DNA of 64,000 bases, from assembly GCA_022592435.1 (NCBI GenBank), contig JABYQS010000040.1, positions 62,001-126,000 of the forward strand, written 5' to 3'. Shown piece after piece: positions 44,578 through 54,972 of the stretch. The stretch's first letter is position 1; each line of letters begins with the position of its first letter. The notes beneath the pieces are model-generated. The model was not told the origin of the DNA. It searched no databases and saw only the letters and a list, made by a program, of their open reading frames with translations. A program made the translations under genes and the position numbers. The DNA is from Cerioporus squamosus. Taxonomy: Eukaryota; Basidiomycota; Agaricomycetes; Polyporales; Polyporaceae.

Positions 44578-46092
44578 TCAAGGATGAGCGTGAGATGCTG
44601 AAGTCAGAACAGCGCATATCCATCCCTCGCTCGGGAGAAGGTGTGGAAAAGTATGAAGGAGAGGCACTTACTAGCATGAACGGCATGAATGGCCAGTCGT
44701 TTCCACTTCGCAAACATCGGGAGGCACTCGGCGATCCCGGCCCTCCACCAATCCTCCCACTCAAGCCTGTCTCCGAGCGCATGTACGACCACTGTCGCTC
44801 TGCATGGATCTGTCTCAGGGCGGGGGCTAACAGTGTTCCCGCCAGTCCCGTCAGCTCGGTCGCCCTCGGAGACTTCCTGCCTACATAGCGTTGCTTCTAC
44901 GAGTGGGCCGATAGCGCGGAGGAGCTCAAGGAACCCATCGCGCTTGAAGCCCTGTCGATACCATGCTCCGAGGTACAAGTGTCGCTGTGAGGAGGATACA
45001 TTATTGCCACGGTCGTCACCGCTCGCGGATACCCATGAGACCAGTGTGTCCCGGAGCGAGTCAAGTGTGCGGTTGTGCGGCTGTGGAAACGGTGCGAGCC
45101 AGAAGTCAAGACGATTCAAACGGGGGACGGATTGGAGGTCGACAACCAGCAATGGGTCTTTCGGTTCGACCGCTAAATCATCCGAGCGTGGCATGAGACG
45201 TGCGTACCTCGCGGAATAACCAAGGAAATCTCACCAGATTGCTGGGCCCGTCGAGAAGGGGGATCGTTAGGAAACTTCATCCACAATGTACGGAGGGACG
45301 GGCCAAGAGCGGACAGCAGCCTCTGTCTGCCCAGCTCGTCTATGTCAACGCACTTCAAGGGAGTCAATAGATGTTCAGAACGAGATAGCTGTGAAGACGT
45401 ACCGCGAGCAACTTCAGCTTCGGGAGGAATGTGTTCCGCGCTTTCCGAGTGTCGTAGAACTCGCGCTTCACCATGCACGATGGTTCCTGGCCAAGGACAG
45501 CCCAGGAGACCCCCTCACAGTACAGTTCTTGAAGGACGGGGAAGGTGTTGAGGATGCGCGCGATGTCACCGAAGGAGGGAAACTTGACGTTAGACAGATA
45601 TAGCCTGCGGATATGCGAGATGCTGCTTAGCAGAGACGGGAGGAATGGGTGGATCGGTAACGACGGCAGCTCCTTCTCGCCCTTGCGCAGGGGTTTCGCA
45701 GCCTTCGCGCCCTCAGAGAGCTCGTGGAAATATACGTCCTCGAGGTTGGGCAACTTCCCTCGGAGAACCGTGGGAAACAAGACAGCAGGGCTGAACGGCA
45801 CATGGAGGTATCCTCGCAAGGAGAGCGTACGCATGTAGGTTCCGACCTTGGGGGACACCTCGACGAGGGAGGCGTAGCGATAGAGCGCGTCCTTGTCTCG
45901 AAGGAGGACGTATTCAAAGAGCATGCTTTGTGCGCGCGGACGCCATGCGCGACACACCAGGGAGCAGCTGGAGAGCGTGACCAGAGAAGTCTGGATGAGG
46001 TCGTAGCGTTCGTCGTACGCCGCCTCGATGACGTGCTCGCAGACCTCGGTTGGCAGCCGCGATTTGACATGCGAGAGAGCACTGTCGGTCAT
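44578..46092 (-). CDS. F-box protein (paralogue of the 10.3-12.0 kb gene)
   Basis: Exons 46092-45403, 45352-45235, 45172-44672 and 44597-44578 join in phase to 442 residues. The F-box reads RLPTEVCEHVIEAAYDE and SCSLVCRAWRPRAQSM. Segments FPTVLRGKLPNLEDVYF, KFPSFGDIARILNTFPVLQ and the 118-nt second exon (RQRLLSALGPSLRTLW) match the gene at 10.3-12.0 kb. The last exon adds only TSHAHP and is the least certain part; reading through the donor would end with a different tail near 44604. Presumed SCF substrate receptor. Confidence 0.82.
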
Positions 46093-47412
46093 GGTGTGAC
46101 AAGGGAGGCGTGGAACTGAGCAGAGGATAGAGCTGAGCGTACAGAAGAGGGGACTCCAGCGGAACCTGGGTGTAGTGTGTCAATACATGTGGCGTCGGGG
46201 GAGCGCACGGATCCTAGGACGGTGAGTACATACCCATGTCAGACACTAATTCTGAGGTCCACAAAGCGCGGTTTGCCGATCTAACTCTCTCCTGACTGCC
46301 TGCGCTTTCGCTATCGCTATTGTTGCGCACTAAGATGCACCCTCGTGGCCGGTACTGCTTCCATAACCTTCAAAATTCACACCGACAGATGGTGAATGTC
46401 ATTACTTATGCGGCATTTGACGGTACACTCCTCACCTTCAGAAGCAAGTCTATGGGTGCCCAAAAAGATGCGATCGAAGTGATATGAAGCGTCCTGCACC
46501 ACCTAGCGGTCTCACGTTGGGTCGCAGCGACAGGAAGAGAGAGAACGCATACTCACTTGCCATTGCGCGTCGCTGGGAGTCGCATCTTGAGTGACAAAGT
46601 CTGCGGGACTTGTGTTCGGCGGCGACAGAGCGTGGGATGGGCGTGGCACAGCCAACATATTCGCGCGAGACAAAGAACCAGCATGTCTCGGTTCGCTGAT
46701 GGCGATGAAAGGTGACGTATCGTATTACAGACAATGCATATTGGTCGCCGCAGCTGTACAAGGTTCATAATCGCTATCAGTGAAAAATCCTGCTGCGCGG
46801 AGCTTGCGTACAATACCTGAATAGAACCACAACACGAGATAACTGTCAGACGTGTCCTATTTAGCGAACACGGGGACGTAAGGATGAGGTGAGCCGGAGT
46901 GGACAATTCGGCGCCAGAAGACATATATTGGATATTCCTCCGAGCTCTGAGACGTCGAACACCGCTTCAGCACGTATAGCAACAGTCCAGTCGTGGATTG
47001 AGAAGCAAAGACTCACCGAGGCAGTTCATTGCCCTCCAAAGTGCTCTGTCTTCGGGAGCGAGCTTGAAGACTGACATTGCGCCGAACTTGTACGCACGCT
47101 ACACCAAGCGCAAGTTGGAGGACGCGATGGCGGACATACTGTAAGACTACGAGGAGATGTGGATGAGGATTGCGGCCGGAAGGTACGAGTCCGCCATCGC
47201 TCAAACAGCATTCCTTGGATATGCTGGAGCTTCTATGTGCTCGACGGCGGTGCGACATACGTGACGTGCGCAGCCATATTCATGTCTATAATCAGCACAG
47301 ATGCGGAAAGGAACGGCCGAGAGCCCAAGGTTATGCGGTGAGAATCCAACGGCTTATAGATGTCTATGAGTAGCAGAAGAGCATAGTACAGTGACTTCAG
47401 TTGACCTCAATA
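46093..47412. other. gene-poor region, left flank of repeat island
   Basis: Short unassigned frames only. No domain found. Confidence 0.35.
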
Positions 47413-47469
47413 ATTTGACGCGCTTAGTTATGGTGGAAGCCGAATCATTTGGGCCCTTAGTTAAGGGAG
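47413..47469 (+). repeat. 57-bp inverted repeat, left copy
   Basis: Starts ATTTGACGCGCTTAGTTATG and ends TTAAGGGAG. The same 57 bp occurs as reverse complement at 49824-49880 with one mismatch. Terminal inverted repeat of a 2.5-kb element, or two insertions of a short repeat. Confidence 0.8.
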
Positions 47470-48891
47470 CGTCGGGAAAACGCGCAAGTTGCGGTAGTGG
47501 ACGCCCATGCAACACGAAGTCCGACAGCATACGGTAGTTGTCGGGCGGCACTACCCGTGACTGGCTTCGACGGTAGAGACTCATCGAGCGGGCGTGTCCT
47601 CCGTAGATGTCTGTAGAACCGCGCGTGGGGTTCGATAGTTCACTGCATATAATACTCGAGGTCGAATACCATTCACAGTCAAAAGCTGGAGGAGTGCGGC
47701 GGCGCTTACTCTGCTCGTCGTCATTGCCGGACGCAGTAAGAACACAATCAAGCTAATGCACGTCCTCGTTCTCGTATTCGTCTCCGGTGGGACCAGCGAC
47801 GGGCCACCGCAGGGCCTACAGGGAGAGGCTGAGTCCGGGTGAGTTCTGTGGGGCAGGTTTATTGGGGTGAGTACGTCACCTCCTAGAGCCTTCTCAGCGT
47901 CATCAAGCTGTCAATGACGTCGTGCGGGGCTCTGGATAAGCAGGAAGAGTAGGGAAGACCAGTAGAAATGCGAGGGCGGCGCACGCCGACGGTCGAGAGC
48001 GCGACGACCACGTGACCGCATATACTCCGTTTACGGTAAGAGCCTCGCATCTCATAAGCTGAGTGCTGGTCCTCGCGTTTGCTCACCACTTCTTTCCTCC
48101 TCTCCACCACCATCTCTCCCCCTTTAGGTTCTACTGGCTATCGGCAGCTGCCTCCGCCACTGCTGTTGCTCAACCTCCGCGACCCGACGGCGCGGACCCC
48201 TTGTCCTCGGGGAGGCCGCACTTCTTGCTCGTCAGTCGGACGACGGTGAGTACTTGATCATTGCTCATTGCAATATGGTTGGCTCCCGTCAGGTACGTGT
48301 CGTCTTATTTCCCGTTGCTGTGCTTCATGCAGACTGCAAGGTAAGTAGTGACATGTACCTGTGAGAGAGTCAAGGTGCATGTCCTGTCCCGAAAGGCCAT
48401 CGCGCGCGGCGCATATATCCTCGTCCCTACCCACTACACAGGTACGTCATCCGATTTCTGAGGTCCCTAGCTCGATTCAGCAGCCACCCCACATCTTCGG
48501 TATGGCGTCCACGTTCGTCCTGCACCGTATCATGCGCCCTCATTGGTGATTCTGGAGTTTCCGAGTCGGCTTTGCCGCATCGCATCCGAGTCGTGCTCAC
48601 GGTTGTCGGCCTGCCCGCCTGGCAGTCTCCTTGCCCAGCAAGACACATATGCTGCGACTGGACGGCTCGTCTCGATGCACCTGGCTCTGCGTGATACCTA
48701 CGTAGTGATCGCCGTCGATGTACTGTTGTCGCGCCCATATCCGAGTCAATATACCAGTGCTGCATCCATGCATCATGTGCGAACCACGGGCCCGCGTGCC
48801 CGGAAACGATCTATCAACGTTTGAACCGTCATGCTCTCGAATGCCGTCGAAGCGGCCGTTTGGATGCCATGCACGGTAGAGGCCCCTGCTA
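47470..48891. other. interior of the inverted-repeat-bounded segment
   Basis: No transposase, integrase or reverse transcriptase motif was recognised in any frame. If this is an element it is non-autonomous. Confidence 0.4.
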
Positions 48892-48947
48892 GGTTCTGTA
48901 GAGCTCGATAGACCCGTAGTGCAGGCTCTATCGACCTCTACAGAACC
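48892..48947. repeat. imperfect hairpin
   Basis: GGTTCTGTAGAGCTCGATAG on the left pairs with CTCTATCGACCTCTACAGAACC-type sequence on the right, with few mismatches and a loop of about 10 nt. Confidence 0.7.
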
Positions 48948-49117
48948 CCGGTGCCAGCTCTACGGTGCGCTACCGTGCTCCCCAGCCCCTTCCCCACGAA
49001 TCTACAGAGTATTACTCAATTCTGTATATGTTATCATGCGGTGACAAACACCTACCAACCCTATAGATCTCTACGAGATCTGTCGTATACTGGGATCACC
49101 ATTGACGGTTTCCCGAC

Positions 49118-49300
49118 GAGGCGCCTAATCGCCCAAATATTTGGGCGCTCTCGTAAGGTCGCAGGCGACAAATATTGGCCAAATATTTCGTACGTAGGAA
49201 ATAAGCCTGAAAGGCGACCCAAAAATACTCCCAAGAGGATTGAACCTGGGCCTAAAGAAGGCATACAAGACACCATCCAACTAGGCCACCAGGGCTTTCT
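49118..49300 (-). mobile_element. tRNA-derived SINE-like element, copy 1
   Basis: On the minus strand it begins with a tRNA-like head: box A TGGCCTAGTTGGA (49288-49276) and box B GGTTCAATCCT (49246-49236), at the spacing of a polymerase III promoter. An AT-rich body follows with several AATATTTG units, an 18-bp perfect palindrome CGCCCAAATATTTGGGCG (49130-49147) and the tail TTAGGCGCCTC. The body and tail recur in copy 2. Confidence 0.75.
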
Positions 49301-49343
49301 TTGCCAGTGCCAGTAACAATGTATATCCCGTCTGGTGTCCTGG

Positions 49344-49390
49344 GTACAGTCATCTACGGCCGAACCGGGTTCGGCCGTAGATGACTGTAC
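49344..49390. repeat. perfect 47-nt palindrome (23-bp arms, 1-nt centre)
   Basis: The left arm starts GTACAGTCATCTACGGCCGA and the right arm is its exact reverse complement, separated by a single G. It sits between the two SINE-like copies. Confidence 0.95.
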
Positions 49391-49635
49391 TTATTACTTA
49401 GGGTAAGTAAGTGTTCGATACATGGAAGGAGTAAGTAACTGTTATCGCATTGACATCAAGACATCTAGTTGGGCTGGAATTATGACATGCACAAGCAATT
49501 TATATATGGAGAAATCAAGCATCACAGTCAGTTGTAAACGGGATGATATGATGGACAATCCACATGTACTTAGCGGGCTCGTTGAAGTAGTGGATTGTCA
49601 GTAAGGACTTGTAGGGTTGCTGTTTACAACATTTA

Positions 49636-49828
49636 AATAGTCCTATGGCGCAGTTGGACTAAGTGTTGAAAGTTGTTTATGTGGTCACTCAATCGCTGGT
49701 TCAAGTCTCTTGCAGTGCATTTTTAGGTTGCTTTTACGCATTTCTCCAATTGACGAAATATTTGTTTGATATCTGTTGCCTACGATCACAGGAGATCGAC
49801 CAAATATTTGGGCGTTTAGGCGCCTCCC
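49636..49828 (+). mobile_element. tRNA-derived SINE-like element, copy 2
   Basis: Head with box A TGGCGCAGTTGGA (49646-49658) and box B GGTTCAAGTCT (49698-49708). The body shares GACGAAATATTTG, an ATC-rich segment and CCAAATATTTGGGCGTTTAGGCGCCTC with copy 1. Opposite orientation to copy 1, so the tails point outward. Confidence 0.75.
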
Positions 49829-49880
49829 TTAACTAAGGGCCCAAATGATTCAGCTTCCACCATAACTAAGCGCGTCAAAT
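49824..49880 (-). repeat. 57-bp inverted repeat, right copy
   Basis: Reverse complement of 47413-47469 with one difference. Directly abuts the tail of the SINE-like copy ending near 49828. Confidence 0.8.
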
Positions 49881-51754
49881 AATTCAGGGTAGCTGATACT
49901 AATGCATAGTAAGAAACAGAAGACGCGTACCAGACACGCTCGCATTTCCGGTCAATGGAGCAGGCTGAACTTGGAAGATACGGCCTCCGAGAGAAGGGCT
50001 GCCAGGCAACGACAACGTGAGTTCGCGGGGCAATCCAGAGCATACAACATACACCGGCACTTACCTATTGGGCATGGAGTCGTTCATCGCTCCACAATAC
50101 GTGTGATCGGAAGCCGTTGGCTTCAACCATCCTCATTGAATCTCACTTCGTAAAACTGAAGTGGCGCAGTTCATCTTGAACTATACAAGGGCACAGGAAT
50201 GGCGATCAGGGCTTCTTTCTCACAAAGCCGTAGTTCACGAAAGTGACTTACTCACTTGCTCTCAAGTGCTTTGACGGCAACGTCCTGGAGCACGTCCGTC
50301 GACGATGTGAGTTGACCTCTCTAGATCTGCAGACAGGACATTCGTCTTCAAGCGAAAACTCTCCCAGGGTTGATATGACTGACATCAGCCTGATTATACC
50401 TCTGAGACTGCGTAAGGGATGGCATGGCGATAGACTATGGTCTGCGAAGCTGAACAGCTGGCGTGAAACCGCAGCCTGCCCTGGAGCGAGGTCTGCTCAA
50501 AAAGAGGCGAAGCTCACTTTAACAGGCTTAGTCACGAGCTGCGGTCGAAGTGAACGAGAACACTCACTCTCCGGCATGTTGACTGTTGGTGTACCGTGAC
50601 AATGCCGATGCGGGTATTAGCCCGACACAGTGAGCCTGTGCAAAACTATCCACTGCTGGGATTCCGCCTTGCACGGGGACAGAGTCAGTCCCGCTACAAG
50701 GTGTTTGCAAGCTCGGAACCTATGAGACATGGCTTCAGCATGGACTGCACGACCTGCTGGAGTTGCACGGAACGCACCCTTGCAAAACTGGAGCAGAGAG
50801 CTTGTGGGAGCGGTCTGCGCGCATGTACATCGGTTCCGCGCATTGATGTTGTTGTGCCAGTTTTCAAGGACAATCTGACTGGGGTCAGTGGACGTGGTGC
50901 AATGATTTGGTAGTGCAGAGTTTCATGACAAGAAAGGACGAGCTCGAGCGGAGCAATATGGCATAGGCGCTTAGTAGTTTTGGGCGGTACATACCGAGTC
51001 GATGTCACTCCTTGAACTCCTTCTCCTACTCTCATCTCTCGGACGCTTCTGGTGACCTGTCTTGCTGTCCTCTGCTGCGATAACTACACTCCAAAGGCGA
51101 ATGTCTATCTCTTCATCCTCGGCATTCAGTTCTGACCAGCGACGTGGCTCGTCGGCACGACACTGGCACACCAGACATCGGGAGGTCTCTGCGGCCGGAC
51201 CTGCCGATGCATCCGGGCAATCACGATCTTGGGAGAGCAGGGTGCATCGGTTATGGAGAGATGATTGGGTTGTGGATAGTAAATGTAAGGTGAGTGCAGC
51301 TGCTAGATCTCCGCGAACTTGTCTCCTACGTCCAAGCCTACCTCGTCGGGTCGACTGTTGAATGGCCAAGATATGCGGACACAGGGCCTACCTTGATCGC
51401 CATCGGAAGGCATACGGGTACAAAACACCCTACGCACGTCCTCTACCATACATCACATGTTCCGACTCTGCTGTGACGATCTCCATGTCCTCGGTTGTCT
51501 ATGCTACGCTGTCTGGGAATTAGCATTCCGTGTTCGGCCTCGACAAGACATCTGAGGTCACCCTCCGGCACTTGAATGACCCGCAGAAGACGCAGCTATA
51601 CGCTTCACCATGAGCGCAATCTGCCATTGCCTTGAAGGCGGCGGGTATCCATCGCCCACAGCGGGAGACCGTATAATCTTCCGATCAAGGTGAGTCCCCG
51701 AGTTCTCTGCTTCAGGAGACGCATACCTCGTGATTTCGGGGTATACGCGGCGGG
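49881..51754. other. gene-poor region
   Basis: Scattered short frames on both strands, no recognised domain. Confidence 0.35.
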
Positions 51755-51797
51755 CGAATTTGGGCAGTCACTGCTCTATCCGCTGAGCTAGGCTTGG
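51755..51797 (-). other. tRNA-like 5' half (relic)
   Basis: On the minus strand, AGCCTAGCTCAGCGGATAGA and the following GCAGTGACTGCC resemble the acceptor/D-arm half of a tRNA with a good box A (TAGCTCAGCGG). No box B or T-arm follows within 120 nt, so it is a partial gene or a degenerate SINE head. Confidence 0.5.
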
Positions 51798-52446
51798 GAT
51801 TGGTCGGCGATGCGGGCTGTCTGGTCTCACCTCTAGATACAGGCGGCTTGAAAATGACGGCCAATACTCCCGTTCATGGTGAGAATGCGGCTTTCGTGGC
51901 TGGGGTTCCTATTAATCGTCCAAGCGCGGCTCTGTCGATCCGATGTCAGAGTGTGTGTCGGTTTCCACCTGGGCTAGCGTCGCGGGTGACGTCGGTGTGC
52001 TGTTGCGAGCCTACGAATTCAGACAGTGCGGTCGCATGTCGCATGTCGCCTTCGACTCGGACCGGATGGTAGCTTGGGTTTTGGAGGCGCAGTGGGCTTT
52101 CGTGATGATCATCTATGCGCTGACGGGTCACTATCGAAGAGTTTCATTCATTGCCCTCCATGGGCTTCGTACACTGGCAGAGGTTTCGGTCTCGTTTGAG
52201 CCGTTGGGTGTGGGTGAGCTCCGTCTCGACCGAGTCCACAGTATCGTGAGTAGGTCAGACATTCAAGCAGGGTGTCGCCTGTGTAAGATTCTCGTGCCAC
52301 CATTGTGGCGAAACTTGAATAAATACAATTCCTTTGAATACATCCAATCCTTGCAGCTCATCTGTCCCGGGACCGCAACATTTGTTCTAGTCACTTTCTG
52401 ACCGTCTTTCCAACGCGCCCCCGTCAACCGACACAATAGGGATGGT
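51798..52446. other. region left of the deaminase pair
   Basis: One 152-codon plus-strand frame (51943-52401) without recognised domain; probably spurious. Confidence 0.3.
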
Positions 52447-53787
52447 CTACTTACGCTAAGGGAACATTGTAGGTCGAAATTCGGTTAGTCTACACAAGTG
52501 TTGGTGGGACAGCATGCTTACCTTTAGCGATTGTTTCTCGTATTTATCTATGGTGTCGCACAATATGACGTTGCTGTTCCTGACCATGGCCTTCTCCCAG
52601 TCGTCGGCTTGGGACACCGAGCTGGGGAACTTCCAGTTGCAGTCAATGACGCCGTTGTATCGCCCGAGCCGGAACTTGGTGCTCCCTTCAACTCCGTTCA
52701 TGGTCTCGACAAGGAGGTGACAGGGATAACATGTGGATTGGCTGCAGGCATTGTACGACGTGGACTCGATGTTCCTCTCGACCAGATATGAGATCAAAGT
52801 GGCTTCGGGATGGGTTGTGGCTTGGATCTGGAAAGTGGCAAGGCCATTCGAGATGTCGCAGACAATGCCCTGGTCTACGCAGCCCGTGTAGAATGCGTGA
52901 CCACATTTGAGTTTAGCAACGATGCGGGTAATCAACTCATCCAACGACACTTCGTTGAGAGCAGGGCAAAACGAACGCAACTCCTGATAGGAAAGCTCGT
53001 CGAAAGTGACAGAGACTGGCTCCGCTTGGTTGCCAGGCGCAGTGGACTCCGCTGCCCAGGAGTGCGCGGAGATCCTGGCGGGACTTCGCACCCTGCATCA
53101 AGTCCTCTAGAGCTCGGCTGAGCAGACTGACGTGACTAAGAGCCACGGAGGTACCTCGACCTGTGACGCGGCGCATGAGAATTGCGCCCGGACGGTCAGG
53201 ATGGGCGGTACGTACCTGCGATGTCGTCGAGGAGCTTGGTGGGCTCTGGATCCTTGATAATGGTGACCACTTCGGTTAGATTTGCGTGGAGCTGTGGTAT
53301 GAGGGCCACTCTCGCCTCAGTATTGGCTGTGGCGACATATCCCAGAAGAGATTTGATTGCACGTTGAGTCTTTGTGAGTATATCGGCGTCTTCGCCCTCA
53401 TACACATCCTGGTTCTCTTCCTCATCTGCCTTTAGCACTTCAGTGATCTTCTCCTTCGCCTGCCGGAGTCGCGAAGCGTAATATTTCACGATTTCGTCAA
53501 CGTTGTGGCCACAGATACGATAACCGTGACGTAGCAGCTCCACTTCGCTCTTGTCGGTGTCGCCGTGGAGGCCTGGGGAAATCCTGGCAAGTAGGGCGAA
53601 AACGGCCTCGACGGCGGTACGCTGGGGTGGAGAGACGACCTCCTTCAAGACAATCAAAAACTGGAGGTGCGGCGACAGGGAATCGCGTGCAATGGCGATT
53701 TGTTGGGGTCCGCATGTAAGATGAGTGATAGTAAAAACTGCATCCAACAGGATGTCATTGGGCTCCCTCTTCTGACTTTTGTACCAA
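52447..53787 (-). CDS. OTT_1508-type deaminase-domain protein
   Basis: 5' exon(s) unresolved. The main exon runs 53787-53216 (WYKSQKREPNDILLDAV onward). It joins, by my reading, at the acceptor ctgggcag near 53050 (phase 1) to an exon carrying the catalytic part. HPE (codons at 52812-52804) and CYPC (52731-52720) lie about 26 residues apart, the HxE and CxxC zinc site of the deaminase fold. The order H-x-E, beta-strand, Ser/Thr, C-x2-C fits fungal OTT_1508-like deaminases. A last small exon after donor gtaagc (ending RK at TAG 52449-52447) is likely; otherwise the frame stops at 52456. The upstream half is helical. A plausible first ATG is at 54018 on this strand; a TATAAA lies near 54137-54143. 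Substrate unknown. Confidence 0.68.
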
Positions 53788-54972
53788 CTGAAGGGGTATT
53801 TAGGCCACTAGATTACCCCACGGTCTGTGAGCATAAGAAGAAGGATTACAAGGGATCGTTACAGTACCGGATAAAAGCCATCACAGCACAATATGTGCGC
53901 CCCCGAGGAATTACAATCACTCCTGTGATGAGCGTACAACGCCAGCAGCGCCCGGTTGATCATTGCAAGACTCATATTGGTCAAACTGAGGAGAGTAATC
54001 ACGGCTGCAGTGAGTCATCGTCCTGCCCTTGAATAGTCCAAACTTACAGGATATATACGATTTGTAGATCTTCGTCAGCGAGCTGTTGGGAGGAAGAAAA
54101 TGGGGATAGGTATGGACCTGCGCAAGAGGTCCTGCCTTTTATATCCCTCCGAACCTGGTACCATATAAGGAAGGAATCCTCCTTGCTGTCCTGTCGGGAT
54201 AAGCCAACGTATGAACCCGACCTGTACGGTGTCAGCAAGTAAGCAAATGATAGCTCCGCAAGTGTACTCCGAGAATACTGCCCTATCGTTCCTCGCTACC
54301 GCTCGGACGCCTACCCAATAATCATTCTCTGTGGTCTGAATCAGAAGGGGAGAGAGCCTGTGTGGGTGCGCCTGATACGTTCGTGGATGGGTCTTCATCA
54401 TTCTGTCTCAATACTGAGATCTCATGGGCATCATTAGATGTGAACTTCGAACATCGCCATATCATTTCTTCCTTAAGCTTGGACATCACTGCTTCACCTG
54501 ACGACGTCTGGTACAAGTGCCCTTAGTAAGCGTGCGATGTCGTAGACACTACGTAGTAACATCTCGACACTCAGTTCTCATGCTGAACATCATCATTCGA
54601 TATTGGGCGGTATCATTCCCTCACATCATTCTCTAAAGCTCGGAGCTCGCCAGGATTCCTACTTGACCCACCATGACCATTCTCTCCTTGTCCCTGCGTG
54701 GAGACATCTCCTCACATTCAACCAATACTCGAATCATTACTCCTGAAACACAGCAGTTGTTCGTTGTTGCCCTCGTCGAGATGTTTGCAGGGCAGCATGC
54801 TCTGTCGCGACAAACCTGATCACGAGTATGACCGGACACTTAGTATATAATAGGTACTGCGAACCCGTAAGATAGTATACACCTCCTCCGTACCCCAGCC
54901 AACAACTCTTCTTCCTTTTCGTATACACAATCATCTCTTATACCTCCCAGCAGCCACTTCCCACCGCTCTCC
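53788..54972. promoter_or_regulatory. intergenic region between the divergent deaminase genes
   Basis: Contains a minus-strand GGGATATAAAAGG (54134-54146) and a plus-strand TATATAA (54844-54850), so both genes have their own core promoter. The leader of the minus gene includes a gtaagt donor near 54048, suggesting a spliced 5' UTR or first coding exon. Confidence 0.55.

Noticed and set aside
49636..49715. Functional tRNA gene at the SINE-like copy 2 head
   Set aside because: Box A and box B are good, but the acceptor and anticodon stems do not pair well by eye, and the sequence continues into a repeated body.
53667..54032. Plus-strand frame of 121 codons between the deaminase genes
   Set aside because: Looks protein-like in places (GVFRPLDYPTVCEHKKKDYK), but it overlaps exons of the minus-strand deaminase, has no promoter of its own and no domain.
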